The notes below the pieces were generated by a model that was not told the origin of the DNA, did no database searches, and saw nothing but the letters and a program-made list of their open reading frames with translations. The translations under genes were made by a program, and so were the position numbers. Of a stretch of DNA of 53,806 bases, positions 31,721-43,186 are shown piece after piece; the first letter of the stretch is position 1; each line of letters opens with the position of its first letter. The stretch is from Russula earlei (lineage: Eukaryota; Basidiomycota; Agaricomycetes; Russulales; Russulaceae), in contig JAGFNK010000362.1 of the NCBI GenBank assembly GCA_025769875.1, positions 1 to 53,806 on the forward strand, in the 5' to 3' direction.

Positions 31721-34700
31721 ATGACCTAGTTGCTCCTGCAACTATGTTATTAGGCTTGGGCATTGTTGGGTACTGCCGGTGAAAGGCCTTTACAGCCTCT
31801 TTGGCTTTGGTTTGGTTGGATGCGGGCTCCCAAGTGTTCTCTGCCATGGGGTACCCTTTCCATTGTATTAGGTATTGGATACCTCTACAGTTAGGGGAAT
31901 GTCTGGATGCTAGGACTTTGTCCACTTCATACTGTTCCTCCCCTTCTACTATAGTAGGTGGAGGTTGTTTGAAGTTAGGACTGTGGGCAGTGGTCTCTTT
32001 GTATGGTTTGATCAATGAGTTATGGAAGACTGGGTGTATCCTCCATGTCTTTGGTAGTTCTAGGTGAACGTTGACTGGGTATGAGGTGACGACCTTGAAG
32101 GGTCCATACCATCGAGGGGCTATCTTGGCTTTTGGGTGTATTATCTTCAGATTAGTGGCTTCTAGCCAGACTAAGTCTCCTGCCTTAAACTCATACTTGG
32201 GGAAGTGGGAGCTGGGCTGTCCCATCAATGCTGTGGCATGCCGGAGGGAGGCTGCGACCTCCTCTCTGAGTAGCTCCAGTTGTTGCAGGCGTTCCAGGAC
32301 AGAAGGGAACTTGGTATTGAAGCTAAGAGGGGGGGCAAACGTTGGATTGAAGCCATACCATATTTCAAAGGGGGCTTTGTGGGTCACACTATGGGTGCGT
32401 GCATTATGAGCAAACTCCATGAATGGGACTAGTTCAGCCCAGTTATCCTGTTGGTGATTACAGAAGATTCTCAAGTACTGTTCTAGTTCTTGGTTGACTC
32501 TTTCTGTTTCCCCATCTGACTGGGGGTGGTATGCCATGCTAAGGGAGGACTTAACATTCAGTTTCCTCCATAGTTCTTGGGTAACTTTGGCTGCAAATTG
32601 GGGACCTTGGTCAAAGATGACTTGAGTTGGTAACCCCACTCATCTCCACACATTGTTCATGATTAGGGAGGCAGTATCTTCTGCAGTGATGGTCTTGACA
32701 TGGTGTCACTGACTGGGGGTGGTGTCACTGACAAATCAGTTCATGCGTGAGACGAGTGTGGTGAGTTGGACGAGACAAGTGTGGTGAGTTGGATGAAACA
32801 CTAAGTCTTCGCAGATTTTGGGGATCTCGGAGATGATATTGCCAAGGCAAATATGTTCCGTGGAGAGGGGAAGTCACGAATAAGTCTTCACGTTAAGAAG
32901 ACTTATGAGTGGAGGAGCTTCAGATGATTTGCTTGATGTCTTGCAAGCCTACAAGTCCTGAAGTTCGAAATCCAGTGATATTTCACAGGAGAACAAGCTT
33001 AGGGCTTGTTCTCCTTTACTTGACAGGCTTATATAGACAAATACTACCTATATCAGATGATGGACATGAGGTAACAACAAGATAATCGGACTAGAACACG
33101 CTGGAAGGTGGTGGTACATGTGAGGCAAGTGAGTCATGAGAACGCACAAGAATCGTGAGGCTTGTCCGGGTAGGCTTGTCTGGTTGCCGGTCCGGTCTGA
33201 GGTACCAGTATTTGTGACACATGGGGAGATGATGGCAGCTTTACTAAAGCAGTCCACAACTACTAGTAGGCTGTCATACCCTTGAGAGAGGGGTAGGTCG
33301 ACAATGAAGTCCATGGTGATGCTGTCCCATATCTTGCCTGCAGGGGTGATAGGGACTAGGGGAATGGTTGTTGTTGGGTGGTCCTTTGTGCTCTGACATA
33401 TAGCACAACCATCTACATAGCTCTTGACAAATGTTAGCATTCCTGGCCACCAATAGTTATGGCTTATTAGTTCATAGGTCTTCCATTGACCCAGGTGGCC
33501 AGTGGCTAAGGAATCATGGTGTACTTTGAGGACCATATGCCTTAGTGCGTCCAACCTTGGGACATAGACTTTTCCTTTGAAGAGAATTAGTCCATCTTCT
33601 AAGTTCCAGTCCTGCAAGCCTTTTGTAAGGCGATGGGGGCCATTCTTTAGGATGGTTTCTAATGCCGCTTTGACCTCCACATCATAGTCTTTGCTGGAAC
33701 ATAGTTGTTTTCTTAGTTCAAAGTCTCCTATGGGTTCCATCGTGGATGATCAGGTTGCTCTAATTTTAAAAAATTGTTGGTCCAGCAGGACCTTTGCATC
33801 ATTTTCATGCATCCCCTCTTTATAGTCTGGCCACCTGGACAGACCATCGGCTTTGTTCTGGGTTCCTGGGTGGTGTATAATGTGGAAATTGAATGCGCTA
33901 AGTAGCAAAGCCCACCGAGCTTGTTGTCGGGTGAGTTTCTGCTTTGTCATGAAGTACGTGAGGTTGTTGTGGTCTGTCCACAACTCCACTGGGTGTTTCA
34001 TGCCTTCTAAGTAATGTCGGAAATGCCACAGCAAGGAAAGTATAGCCAGAAGCTCTTTGTCATAGATCATGTAGTTTCTCTGAGCAGGGTCTAATGATTT
34101 GGAGAAATATGCCATGGGGTGGTACCGGTTTAGTTCATCCAGTTGTTCTAAAATGGAGCTGACTGCAAAGTCGCTTGCATCACAGATCAAGCAGAATGGT
34201 TGTGAATGGTCAGGGAACGCTAAGACAGGTGCTTTCGTAAATGCTTCAATGAGGATGTGGAAGGCTTTTTCCTCATCAGATCCCCAATGAAATGGGTGAT
34301 CCTTCTTGGTTAGGTTGAACAATGGTCGGGCCAGATGGGAATATTGGTGTATGAAATGTCTGTAGAAGTTACAAAAGCCTAAGAAGGCTTGCACTTTGGT
34401 GATATTACTAGGAGTTGGCCACTGTGTGATGCCTACAAGTTTATCTGAGTCCATTGATATGCGTCCTTGGGAAATGTGTATGCCTAGATAGCTGATGGAC
34501 GTTTGACAGAAAGCACACTTTTCTGGCTTAAGGTATAAGTCATGTTCCTGTAGGATTTTAAGGACCTTATGTGTCCATTGATCTAAATCCTGAATGGTGT
34601 TTGCAAGGATTAGTATATCATCTAGATATACCACAATGTGTCCTGTTGTGATTAGTGGTGCTAAGATGTTGTTCATGAATCATTGGAACGTGGCTGGTGC

Positions 34701-36060
34701 ATTACAAAGGCCGAAGGTCATAATAAGTGGTTAAAAGAGGCCTAAGGGTGTCTTAAAGGCTGCAAGGTGTTCATCACCTTGTCAAAGGCGGATGTTGTTA
34801 TATCCCCATCATACGTTGAACTTTGTGAAATATTGTGCCCCTTGTAGTTTGTCAATAAGGTCTGGGATTAATGGTAGGGGGTAGGCATCTTTGATAGTAG
34901 CGGCATTAAGTCCTCAGTAGTCTTGTACTGGGTGTAGGGCACCACCTGTCTTTTCCACAAAGAAGAATGGACTGGCTACTGGTGCTTTGGAAGGGTGGAT
35001 AGTCCCTCGTTTGAGGTGTTTGTCTAGATACTCTTTCAAGGCCACTAATTCCTTTGGAGTGAGCCTATAGATACCACAGTCCCTACCCGAGGCGTCTGGT
35101 TTGAGGTTAATGGCATGATGCCATGGTGCATGAGCAGGGAGGCATTGGGAGGCTTGTTCATCAAATATGCTCTGCCAGATCTTAAATTCAGTTGGGATTA
35201 GTTCCTCAAGGGGCTGTGTTGGCTGATTATCTTTTGCCAACTTGGTAGATGTTGTACTCTTTGCTTGGATCCATAATGGGTAACACTGGAAGGCCCTATG
35301 AATGTGTTGGTTGACAAGGGGTTCCTCCTTGTCCAGTGTGTCCCGAAATATTAGTGCTGCTACATGTTTGAATGATGGTTCTTCATCTTCTGGGAAGGTG
35401 AGGGCTTTTATCAATCCTCCACGTGCACTGTGGGTCGATGGGACTGTTATGGAGGGTTGTGTCATTACATATGTCGCTGGGCAGTTTTGTAAGGTGATAG
35501 TGTCATTGGTCCAATTTATGTCTGGGTTATGGTGTCATAGCCAGTCAGTACCCAGGATTATATCATGGTCTCCTATGTTGGTAACAAGGAATTCTGCCTG
35601 CTCGTCATGTGTGCCTCCAGTCGCTTTGATTCGTAGCCGTTGGATGGTGCTGTATCAGATTAAACCATTAGTGTTTGTGGTGCCATCCACATTCTGCGCT
35701 GGTAAGGGTTTTTGTAAGCTGCAAAGGTGGAGATTATGTTGGTTCACGAATTGCTCATGGATGATCATTCCTTCTACCCCACTGTCTATGAGGGCACTTG
35801 CACTGATTTCCTTGCCGCTGAGTTTCCCCACAAGTGTCACTTTCAAGGCTATGGGAGGGGATCTTATATTATTTGTAAAGACTTTGGGGTAATTGATTTG
35901 TACAGGTATAGTGGCAATCTGTACCGTATTCCTTAGTGGTGCACTAAGGGGTTCTGTCAAGACACGTACTGCTGATCCGTGTGGACTCAGGAGCAGGTGG
36001 GCAAAGGTCGGAACAGATGGTACACGGTGTAGGCGGTGTTGAACAAGAGGACGAGCCAAA
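31719..36060 (-). pseudogene. gypsy-6 pol: protease, RT, RNase H, integrase, chromodomain
   Basis: On minus from 36060: protease-like LIDSGVEGMIIHEQF (about 35765), then DIILGTDWL. The RT block has several in-frame stops: TGA in HPVQDY*GLNA, in FNV*WGYNN and in TFQ*FMNN, and a TAA in GLF*PLI. RT active site YLDD at about 34625; RNase H with LICDASDFA and WTDHNNLTYF; integrase zinc finger (HHDSLATGH, CAICQ) at about 33430-33530; core with MDFIVDLP. A solo LTR-A cuts the core at 33219. The core resumes at about 32698, with FDQGPQFAA and DGETER. The chromodomain (YEVDKVL, LIQWKGYP, ENTWEPA) is near 31800-31935, ending in TGA at 31719. Most stops are TGA. Confidence 0.92.
32704..33219 (-). repeat. 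Solo LTR-A in the gypsy-6 integrase
   Basis: 516 bp, TGTCACAAAT to AGTCAGTGACA on minus, with perfect TSD catgg (32699-32703 and 33220-33224). More diverged from gypsy-1 than the copy at 39963, so an older insertion of that family. Confidence 0.93.
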
Positions 36061-36534
36061 TGACTAAGATGTACCAGATGGGGACTGGTACATGTAACTG
36101 GAGGCAGAGGTGAAGGTTAGAAGCCAGTGCAGCGAGGGGCTTTAAACAAGGCAGTCGTAGAAGAGTACCTTGGAAGCGAGAGGAGTCTTTAAACTGAGCA
36201 GTCGCAGGGGAGTACCCAGGAAGATGAGAGTATCACAAATGGACAGTCTGACGACTGCCATGCTTCATTGGGGCTTATATACAGTATACAGGGTCGATTA
36301 CAAAGCACTGGGACTATTCTAGACTCTTTGGTACCATCCAATAGGACTACAGAGGCATAAACTTGCTTGTGTCAACTTTCAGGCTTACTGAGCGCATTAC
36401 TGATCATTGTGGAGCGATGACATCATTATGATGTCACTGTGGAGCGCTTAGTGAGCCTATGAGGTCACTGTGGAGTCGCTCAGTCAGCCATGATGTCATT
36501 GGAGCCTTGATGACGTCAGATGATTTATGCAACA
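36061..36534 (-). repeat. LTR-F between gypsy-6 gag and pol
   Basis: 474 bp. On minus, TGTTGCATAA to CTTAGTCA. It has TATATAAG and a GGCAGTC/GACTGTC stem-loop plus GTCCATTTG, as in LTR-E, so it is a related family. Many ATGA(C/T)(A/G)TCA-like words lie near 36410-36515. Flanks ccaaa and gtttc do not match, so no TSD. Insertion followed by deletion, or a recombinant junction, are both possible. Confidence 0.7.
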
Positions 36535-38548
36535 GTTTCTAAGAGTTTGTGCTGCTGTTTCGGGTCCATGGTGGCTGGGTGGCCATGTGGCTGCCACGCG
36601 ATGATTACCCGATTAGGAAACCGGTGCCTGGTCGTGTTAGAGTGCCTTTGCAATAGCAATATCTTGTACCACAGGAGGGATAGCCCAGAAAATGGAAGGG
36701 AGTCGGCAATGCAAAGTGAGAGAGGTCTTTCTTGAGTAAAATAGGATAATAATCCTTGGCCAGGACTTGGCCTTGGTTTGTAACAGGTTCTATCAAAAAT
36801 CCATAAGAGCAGAATGGGGACGTGGAATGTTAGCAGCGAGACTTTCTCGCCAAGTTATGAGAGAAGCAATAGGAACCGGGTCAGTGTCTTTCTGTTCAGG
36901 CTGTTCTTCCTGAATGGTAGCGGATCGGACTGCTGTCTGCAAGGATTGCCTGGGGTGGAAAGTACGAGCAGCAGCTTTCTTAGACCTGCAGTCTTTGGCC
37001 ATATGATTGGGTTTGCCGCAGAAGTAGCACAGTTTCAACTCTGTGCATCGTTGCTTCTCAGCTTTCGTGAGAGTGTTTCGTGGGGCATTGTTGTTCCAGC
37101 GTTGTTCACCTGGTTCCCCTTGATAGAGATTGATTTCTACCGGGGCATCTGGGTTGTTAGTGGCTAGACCCCTTGTTCATATAGGTGGCTTTCCTGTACA
37201 GAACGATGGTGACATCCACATGTGATACACTTGATCAAACTTGCATGCCTTCTTGACTAGTGCTGCTAAGGTAGTAGGTGCGGGCGTTATACCCAATATC
37301 TTGGTGTGGATCCCTTGATTTAGGTTACGGCAGAAGGCAAACATTTTAGTGTTTTCATCTGCCTGTGAGCGGGTTGCATGATGGGACCACTTTTGGTACC
37401 ATTCATTGAATGGGGTGTTGCCTTGTCGAAGGGAGTGCATTAAGGCATTTGATTCCAGTTGCGCATCTGCTGGAATGAAGTGATTGGCAAATGCTGTTTT
37501 AAAGTCTTGCCAGGAGCCATAGTTAATTGGTTGTAAAGCCTGAGCCTTCATTGTTAGTTCTCGGGCCCATGTCCCTGCTGGGGTGCTGATCTTAAAGTGT
37601 GTAAGGGCCTGCTGCAACCCTCTTCCCTTCTTCTGGGAATGAATCCAGGTTGATGTAGTAATAGTTGTCTAAGGCAGCCCAGAATGTCTCCGCATTCTCC
37701 GCTTTGCCATCAAAGGCTTCTGGGGCAGTCCCAATGATACAATTCTGTTGTACCTGGGCCAGAGCTGGTGCTGCCATTGGAGCAAGTTGTACAGGGGGTG
37801 GTGGCAGAACTGGAGGTGGTGGTATGAGGGGTGCCGGTGGTGCTGCTTGTGCAGATGTTACCGGTGGTGGTGCTGGCAGGGCTGGCCCTGTTTGAGCTCT
37901 GACTGGAAGAGCAGGAGTTTGTGTTGTTTGTGTAGGAGACGGAGGTGGTGGCGGGGGCGCCACTACTGTGCATTGTCCTACTGTTTCAGGAGTGGGAAGA
38001 TGGCTTGGTTCTGGGGAATCAAATCCTCCTGGTACTCTAGATGGGCCTGGTGTCGGAGTATTCCCCCGTGCAGGGGTGAGGGCTCTGGTAACCTGTGATA
38101 GAACCCTTGATGCAGTTTCTACTGTAGCTTCAAGGGTGCGGGTAACTTCTGTTTGTTCTGCTTCTTCCTGAGCGGTCGAGAAATCGACTGGCTTGTGGTT
38201 TCGATATGTGAATAGTTCTAGATTCCTACTCCAGTGAACTGTTTGACCTTGGAATGTTGCACTTCCAGTGAGGAGGTCAAGGTTGCGAAGGAAGGCAATC
38301 TCTGGGATGAGAGTTTGAAGAGTTTCTTGAGTGAGTTCAATGTCTTCTTTGTCCCAGTCTTTCCTTGCATCTAAGGTCCAAGGGTCATAAAGGGTGTCGT
38401 ATTGGGTAACAGATCAGTTTCTGCAGAAGCCACTGTAGTATTCTCCAGGGATGTTATAGTCAACATTGCGGAAGAAGATGGGAATTTGCAGTTGTTCACT
38501 TTCTGTAAGGGGTCTTCGAGATGTCTCTTCTTCCGGGCTTTGGCTCAT
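36535..38548 (-). pseudogene. gypsy-6 gag
   Basis: Best start ATG at 38548 (MSQSPEEE). The frame runs with a TGA near 38412 through a linker to a long P/A-rich stretch (about 37760-37960). The Gag core begins at APEAFDGKAENAETFW (37650-37720). After a frameshift near 37620 the core continues (INYGSWQDFKTAFANHF, FNEWYQKW, FAFCRNL), ending at TGA 37177. The zinc knuckle CYFCGKPNHMAKDC is at about 36985-37030. The remaining minus sequence to 36535 is degenerate. Confidence 0.87.
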
Positions 38549-38551
38549 ATG

Positions 38552-39156
38552 TTAATGGTGCCAGTCTTGGTGCCACGGACAATATGGGTCTTTACAGAAG
38601 TAGGGGTGTTCTAGAGAGTGGTGGTGTTCTTCTGGTGTGCAATAATAGATACGCCCGATGAAGCATATAGGTTTGTAAAGGTTCTCCCCCTTTACAACCT
38701 ATGTTGCTGGTCGAATGGTGGGCTCTTAGTCCCAAGACTTGTGCCAGACACGGGTGTAATGCCAATCCTTGTGCCAGTAGCAGTAGGGATCCTTGCAATA
38801 AAATGATAATTCGAAAAGGTGTTGATCCTTTCTTGTGAGGTGGAAGATGCGTTTCCTGTGGTCATGTGGTTTGTAGAGGGCTTTGCCTTTTACTACTTCT
38901 GTGTAAGTGGCTACTGGGATCCTATAGAGGAACAACGGTCCAGTGAGTTGCATCCCAGGGGTATGTGACGGCATAGGCTGGGAGTAATGTGGGGATGCCC
39001 CTTGGTTGAAGTTGAAGGTTTTGGGCAATGCGGAAATACTCTTCGGTGATGCCAGAGTATGTTATGGCTACACGGCCTTTCCAGAGAAAACCTTCAAAGT
39101 CTAAGGGGTGCAGAGCAAATTGGCTGATTTCTTCTATGGGGTGGTCTATGGTAGGT
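38552..39156 (-). other. Upstream region of gypsy-6 gag with two Cys/His modules
   Basis: On minus, 39156-38930 is open (HPLDFEGFLWKGRVAITYSG). Module 1 (38911-38726): A-T-Y-T-E-V-V-K-G-K-x-L-Y-K-P, then F-Y-C-K-D-P-Y-C-Y-W-H-K-D-W, ending in TAA. Module 2 (about 38710-38555): V-V-K-G-E-N-L-Y-K-P, then Y-F-C-K-D-P-Y-C-P-W-H-Q-D-W-H-H, then TAA at 38552-38554 only one codon before the gag ATG and in its frame. Gypsy-5 has one such module at the same place. Not a domain I recognise. Confidence 0.6.
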
Positions 39157-39520
39157 TTCTATTAAGGTCCCTAGTATTGCCTTATAGTTTGTTCTATAGT
39201 TATTAGAGTTAGTCTAATAACACGTTGCAGGGTCTTTGATACTGTGTTAGTGTCTATTGTAGAGCACTTATAGTCGTCCTAAAGGGTCCCTAGGAAGGTC
39301 CTAGTATTGTCTTTTATTGCTAAAAGAGTTGCCTCTAAGCGGGGCTTGCTGTATGTCGATTGTGCCGAGAATTGCTCGTGCGACAATGCACGCACAATAT
39401 TGTGGACACCTCTACTCACCCCTTTTGCTTGAGTGAACAGGGTGACACCATAGAGGCTGGGTTTCCTCCTATAAGGAAGGGTCCTTCAAGGGCCCTCTCT
39501 GGAGAATGGTTCATGACAAT
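39157..39520 (-). repeat. Truncated 5' LTR-E of gypsy-6
   Basis: Only the first 364 bases of the LTR (on minus, TGTCATGAACC starts at 39520) remain. The promoter part, R/U5 and primer binding site are deleted, so the primer of this family cannot be read here. It abuts gypsy-4 RT at 39521. Confidence 0.85.
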
Positions 39521-39865
39521 GGGGATACAATAATGTGCGACTGGCAGAAGGAGATCGCTGGAAGGCAGCCTTCAAGATGCCATATGGAACCTACCTGCCC
39601 AATGTCATGTATTTTGGGCTCAAGAACACGCCAGCCTTCTTTACTAGGCTGATGAGAAGAGACTTCGGTGACTGGCTAGACCGATGGGCAGAATACATGG
39701 TCAACTATCTGGATGACTTTGGAATTGCCACAGGGGACAGTCCCGAACAACTAGAAATCCATGAGCAATGTATCAGCGAACTACTCATGCTGATGCAGAA
39801 GAGGTCATACTTCCTGAAACCCAAGAAGTGCCAGTTCATGGTGCAAAAACTAACCATGCTAGGAT

Positions 39866-40844
39866 TGTTGAAGCAGATGGGCGCAGGTTATGATAAGAGC
39901 GATAAGATCCTTAAGATCTATCAAAAGATATTTCAGTATTGTGTAAGACAAGACTATAATTCTGTCACAGATACCAGTCCTTCGGACCGAACCGGCAACC
40001 GGACAAGCCAACCTGGACAACCTCACGATTCCAGCGCGTTCGTATGACTCATTAAGCCTCGCATGTACCACTACTTTCCAGCGTGTTCCGGTCTCGATCG
40101 TCTCATTGCTACCTCATGTCTACTATTTGATATAGGGCATAGTTGTCTATATAAACCTGTCAGTAGCAGAGAACAAGCCCTAAGCTTGTTCTCTTGTGAA
40201 TATCACTGGATTTCAGCTTCGGGACTGTAGGCTTGCAGGGAATCAAGCAATCGACTCAGAAACTCCTTCCATCCTCTAAGTCTTCGAACGCGAAGACTCA
40301 TTTGTTGTCTTTCCACTCCGCGGTACACACTAGCCTTTGCTGTGTTGTCACCGAGATCCCCGACTCTCGCGAGAACTCGTCGTCTCGCTCAAACTCTGTG
40401 CACACGTCTCACGCGTGAAACGATTTGTCAGCGACACCGCCCCCAGTCGGTGACAAATTCAGTAATACCTATCACAAGATATCTACAACGCGTGATTAGA
40501 TGCGAGAGATAAGATAGGAAACAGTAAGTACTCACTTCAGTATTGTGTAAGACAAGACTGAAGTGATCTATCGAAATACGACGCTCTTAAGTACTCCAGA
40601 GCGTCTCTAAGTACACTGCAGGTATCTACCATCAATAAGAAACAAAGATCATACAAGGATCAGTCGTTAGTAGCTACCGATTGTCATCAATTAACTTATC
40701 ATTGTAAGTAACGCAGATCTCAGCATATGAGCTGAGCCGGTGATGCCTGGTCCGTGTAACCAACGCGTCAACACGTCTGAGCTGTGATTACATCACAACG
40801 TCCCAGGGTAGTGGTAACACACCAAATCAATGATAATCTCAACA
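39866..40844 (-). repeat. Solo LTR-B variant (copia) in gypsy-4 RT, split by LTR-A
   Basis: Pieces 39866-39962 and 40461-40844, 481 bp together, the same length as LTR-B of copia-1. On minus, TGTTGAGAT to CTTCAACA. TSD aggat (39861-39865 and 40845-40849). Its two stem-loops keep the outer stem CACTTCAGT/ACTGAAGTG while the inner part differs from copia-1 and still pairs (TTGT/ACAA). A diverged subfamily. Confidence 0.9.
39963..40455 (+). repeat. Solo LTR-A nested in the LTR-B variant
   Basis: 493 bp, TGTCACAGATACC to CAGTCGGTGACA, with TSD aattc (39958-39962 and 40456-40460). Retains the CCTAA-loop stem and TATATAAA. Confidence 0.95.
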
Positions 40845-42024
40845 AGGATGGGACATAGACGAAGGGAAGATGAAGATTGAGGCCTCCAAGGTCCGAGGAA
40901 TCATGGACTGGCCTCAGGAAATCAAGGATGTACACGAAGTATGCAAAGTCATGGGAGTCCTCAGTTACAATAGGGCTTTCATTTGAGGATTCAGTCAGAT
41001 TGCTCGACCCATTATTGCCTTGACAAAGAAAGGGGTGCCATTTGAATGGACCCAAGAATGAAAAGATGCTCTGGAATGACTTATCCAGATAGTATCTTCT
41101 GACCCCGTCCTGCTCCATCCTGATGAGGAGCGACCCTTTGAACTGGAAGTAGATGCATCCAATTATGCTATTGGAGCAGTACTATTCCAGAAGGATGAAC
41201 AAGGAAAGAGGAGGCCAATAGGTTACTTCTCCACAGCCTTGAAACAAGCAGAAAAGAACTACAACATATGGGACAAAGAGTTCTTAGCCATGGTGCGAGC
41301 CTTGAAGCACTGGAGACACCTGCTCATGGGAGCAAAGCATAAGGTGGTGGTCTATACAGACCATGCAAACCTGTTGCATTACCGACACCCTCAGCGAATA
41401 AACGGTCGAGTAGCAAGATACATCACCTTTTTGGCGGACTTTGACTTAGAACTGAAACACCAGGCAGGAGCAAGGAATAAAGCAGATGCCCTGTTGAGGA
41501 GACCTGACCTTGATGATGGACAAGGGGATAAAGAAGAAGTGGTCGCACTACCTGACCACCTTTTTATTCGAGTAATGCATACTACTGCATTGGAAGAACA
41601 GATAAAGAACCAACAAGGGGAAAAAAGACACTGATTAAAGTTACTTGATTGGGTACAGAGACACCGACTGGAGAAGCGACATAGCTTATGGTGGAAGAAT
41701 GAAGCCTTGGTGGTTACAGGTGATGAAGGGACCCACAGGACGTTACTGGAACAGTATCATGACAGTCCCACAGCAGGACACCCAGGGAAAGCTAAAACAT
41801 TACTGGGAATGATGCGATACTACTGGTGGCCCACTATGAGATGCTTTGTCGACCGATATGTGGAAGGATGTGCAATTTGCCAAAGTAACAAGTCAAACAC
41901 TCATCCAAATCGACCTCCCCTGTATCCCATACCACCAGAAGAAGGGGCGACTCCCTTCTCGACTGTCAGCATGGACTTTGTGGTCAAATTGCCAAAGTCG
42001 AAAGGATATGACAGTATATTGACT

Positions 42025-42520
42025 TGAAGCGAGCCAAACCAGGGCATGCAGAGTTCGTGGGGCTGGATGGCGATCCAAAGACGGTTGTCTTGACCCAAGA
42101 GCAAGAGGAATGAGGAGGAAGGGAGAAGAGAAGGAGAGGAGAGGAGAGCAAGATCACTCGCATGCAATTGTTTCTGACTGAAGGTAAGGGGAACTCAAGA
42201 AGACTGTATTCTTCCTCCTTCTCCTTCTACAGAGTAGCTAGGTGTTTTATATACAGGAGAGAAGTACTAAGGATGAAAGGCATGAAAGGGAGATAGGCAT
42301 GAAAGAGAATTGAGACTGGTCGAGACGGTCGAGGCCATGGTGAAAGGCCTGAGATGCAAACGCGTCACGTGTGCCAAGGCATGGCATGTGCACGTGGTCA
42401 GTGGTGAGGACTGGGCGATGCGATGCAAGGAAGGAGGCAAGGTGTGGGAGGAGGCCGAGCGTCATGCATCGCGTGCGGTCCGCACGTGGTTCCGAGGCCA
42501 GCAATATGGCTCACCTTACA
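42025..42520 (-). repeat. Solo LTR-D in the gypsy-4 integrase
   Basis: 496 bp, TGAAGCGAGCC to CACCTTACA, with 4-bp TSD gact (42021-42024 and 42521-42524). TATA on minus at 42246-42253. Removing it with one TSD joins SILT to VTNHDC. Shorter than the copy at 21298. Confidence 0.85.
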
Positions 42521-43186
42521 GACTGTCACCAACCACGATTGTACTAAAGGCGTCATCTTGCTTCCTTGCAAGGAAGAGATGGACGCAGAAGAGCTAGCAC
42601 AGCTCTACAAGGACAGAATATTCCCCTTTGTGGGAGTACCAAGCAAGATCATCTCCGATCGAGACAAACTAATAAGTTCCAAGTTCATTAGGGAACTTTG
42701 CAACCAGCTGCATATCAAACAGAATATCAGCACTGCCTACCATCCCCAGACAGATGGACAATCAGAAAGAATGAATCAGATGATGGAAACATCACTCAGG
42801 ATCTTTTGCAATCACCAACAAGATGATTGGGTGGACTGCCTGCCTCTGGTGCAATACATGATGAATTCTAATGTTTCAGGGACAACCAAACAGTCCCCTT
42901 TCTCCTTATGGATGGGCTTTATGCCCAAGGCACACCAGCCAAATTGGGGAAGCAAGATACCAAGAATAGACAATTGGAAAGTCTGAATCTGGGAAGCAAG
43001 ATCACAGGCACAAGAAGCAATGAAGATCGCTTCCCTAATGTGGAAGTGAAGAAGTAGTTACCAACCTTATCAGAAAGGAGAAAGGGTATGGCTCAACAGC
43101 ACCAACCTAAAAACGACACATCCTACAGTGAAACTACGCCCAAAACAATATGGGCCCTTGAAATCATGGAGGTGATCAGCCCGGTG

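Larger units (their letters stand above)
28919..39520 (-). mobile_element. gypsy-6: Ty3/gypsy chromovirus with LTR-E, minus strand, heavily decayed
   Basis: Order on minus: truncated 5' LTR-E (39520-39157), upstream Cys/His modules, gag (38548-36535), LTR-F insertion, pol (36060-31719), polypurine tract, 3' LTR-E (28919-31706, with two nested LTRs). Pol ends with a chromodomain and there is no ORF3. The outer flanks, atggc (28914-28918) and atggg (39521-39525), agree at four of five bases, but the adjoining sequences are unrelated, so this is not a convincing TSD. Confidence 0.8.

Noticed and set aside
36056..36539. LTR-F as a clean solo LTR with TSD
   Set aside because: Flanks ccaaa and gtttc do not match; insertion with deletion or a recombinant junction cannot be separated by eye.
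28914..39525. atggc / atggg as a TSD for gypsy-6
   Set aside because: Only four of five bases agree and the sequence before 28914 does not continue the gypsy-4 RT found after 39520.
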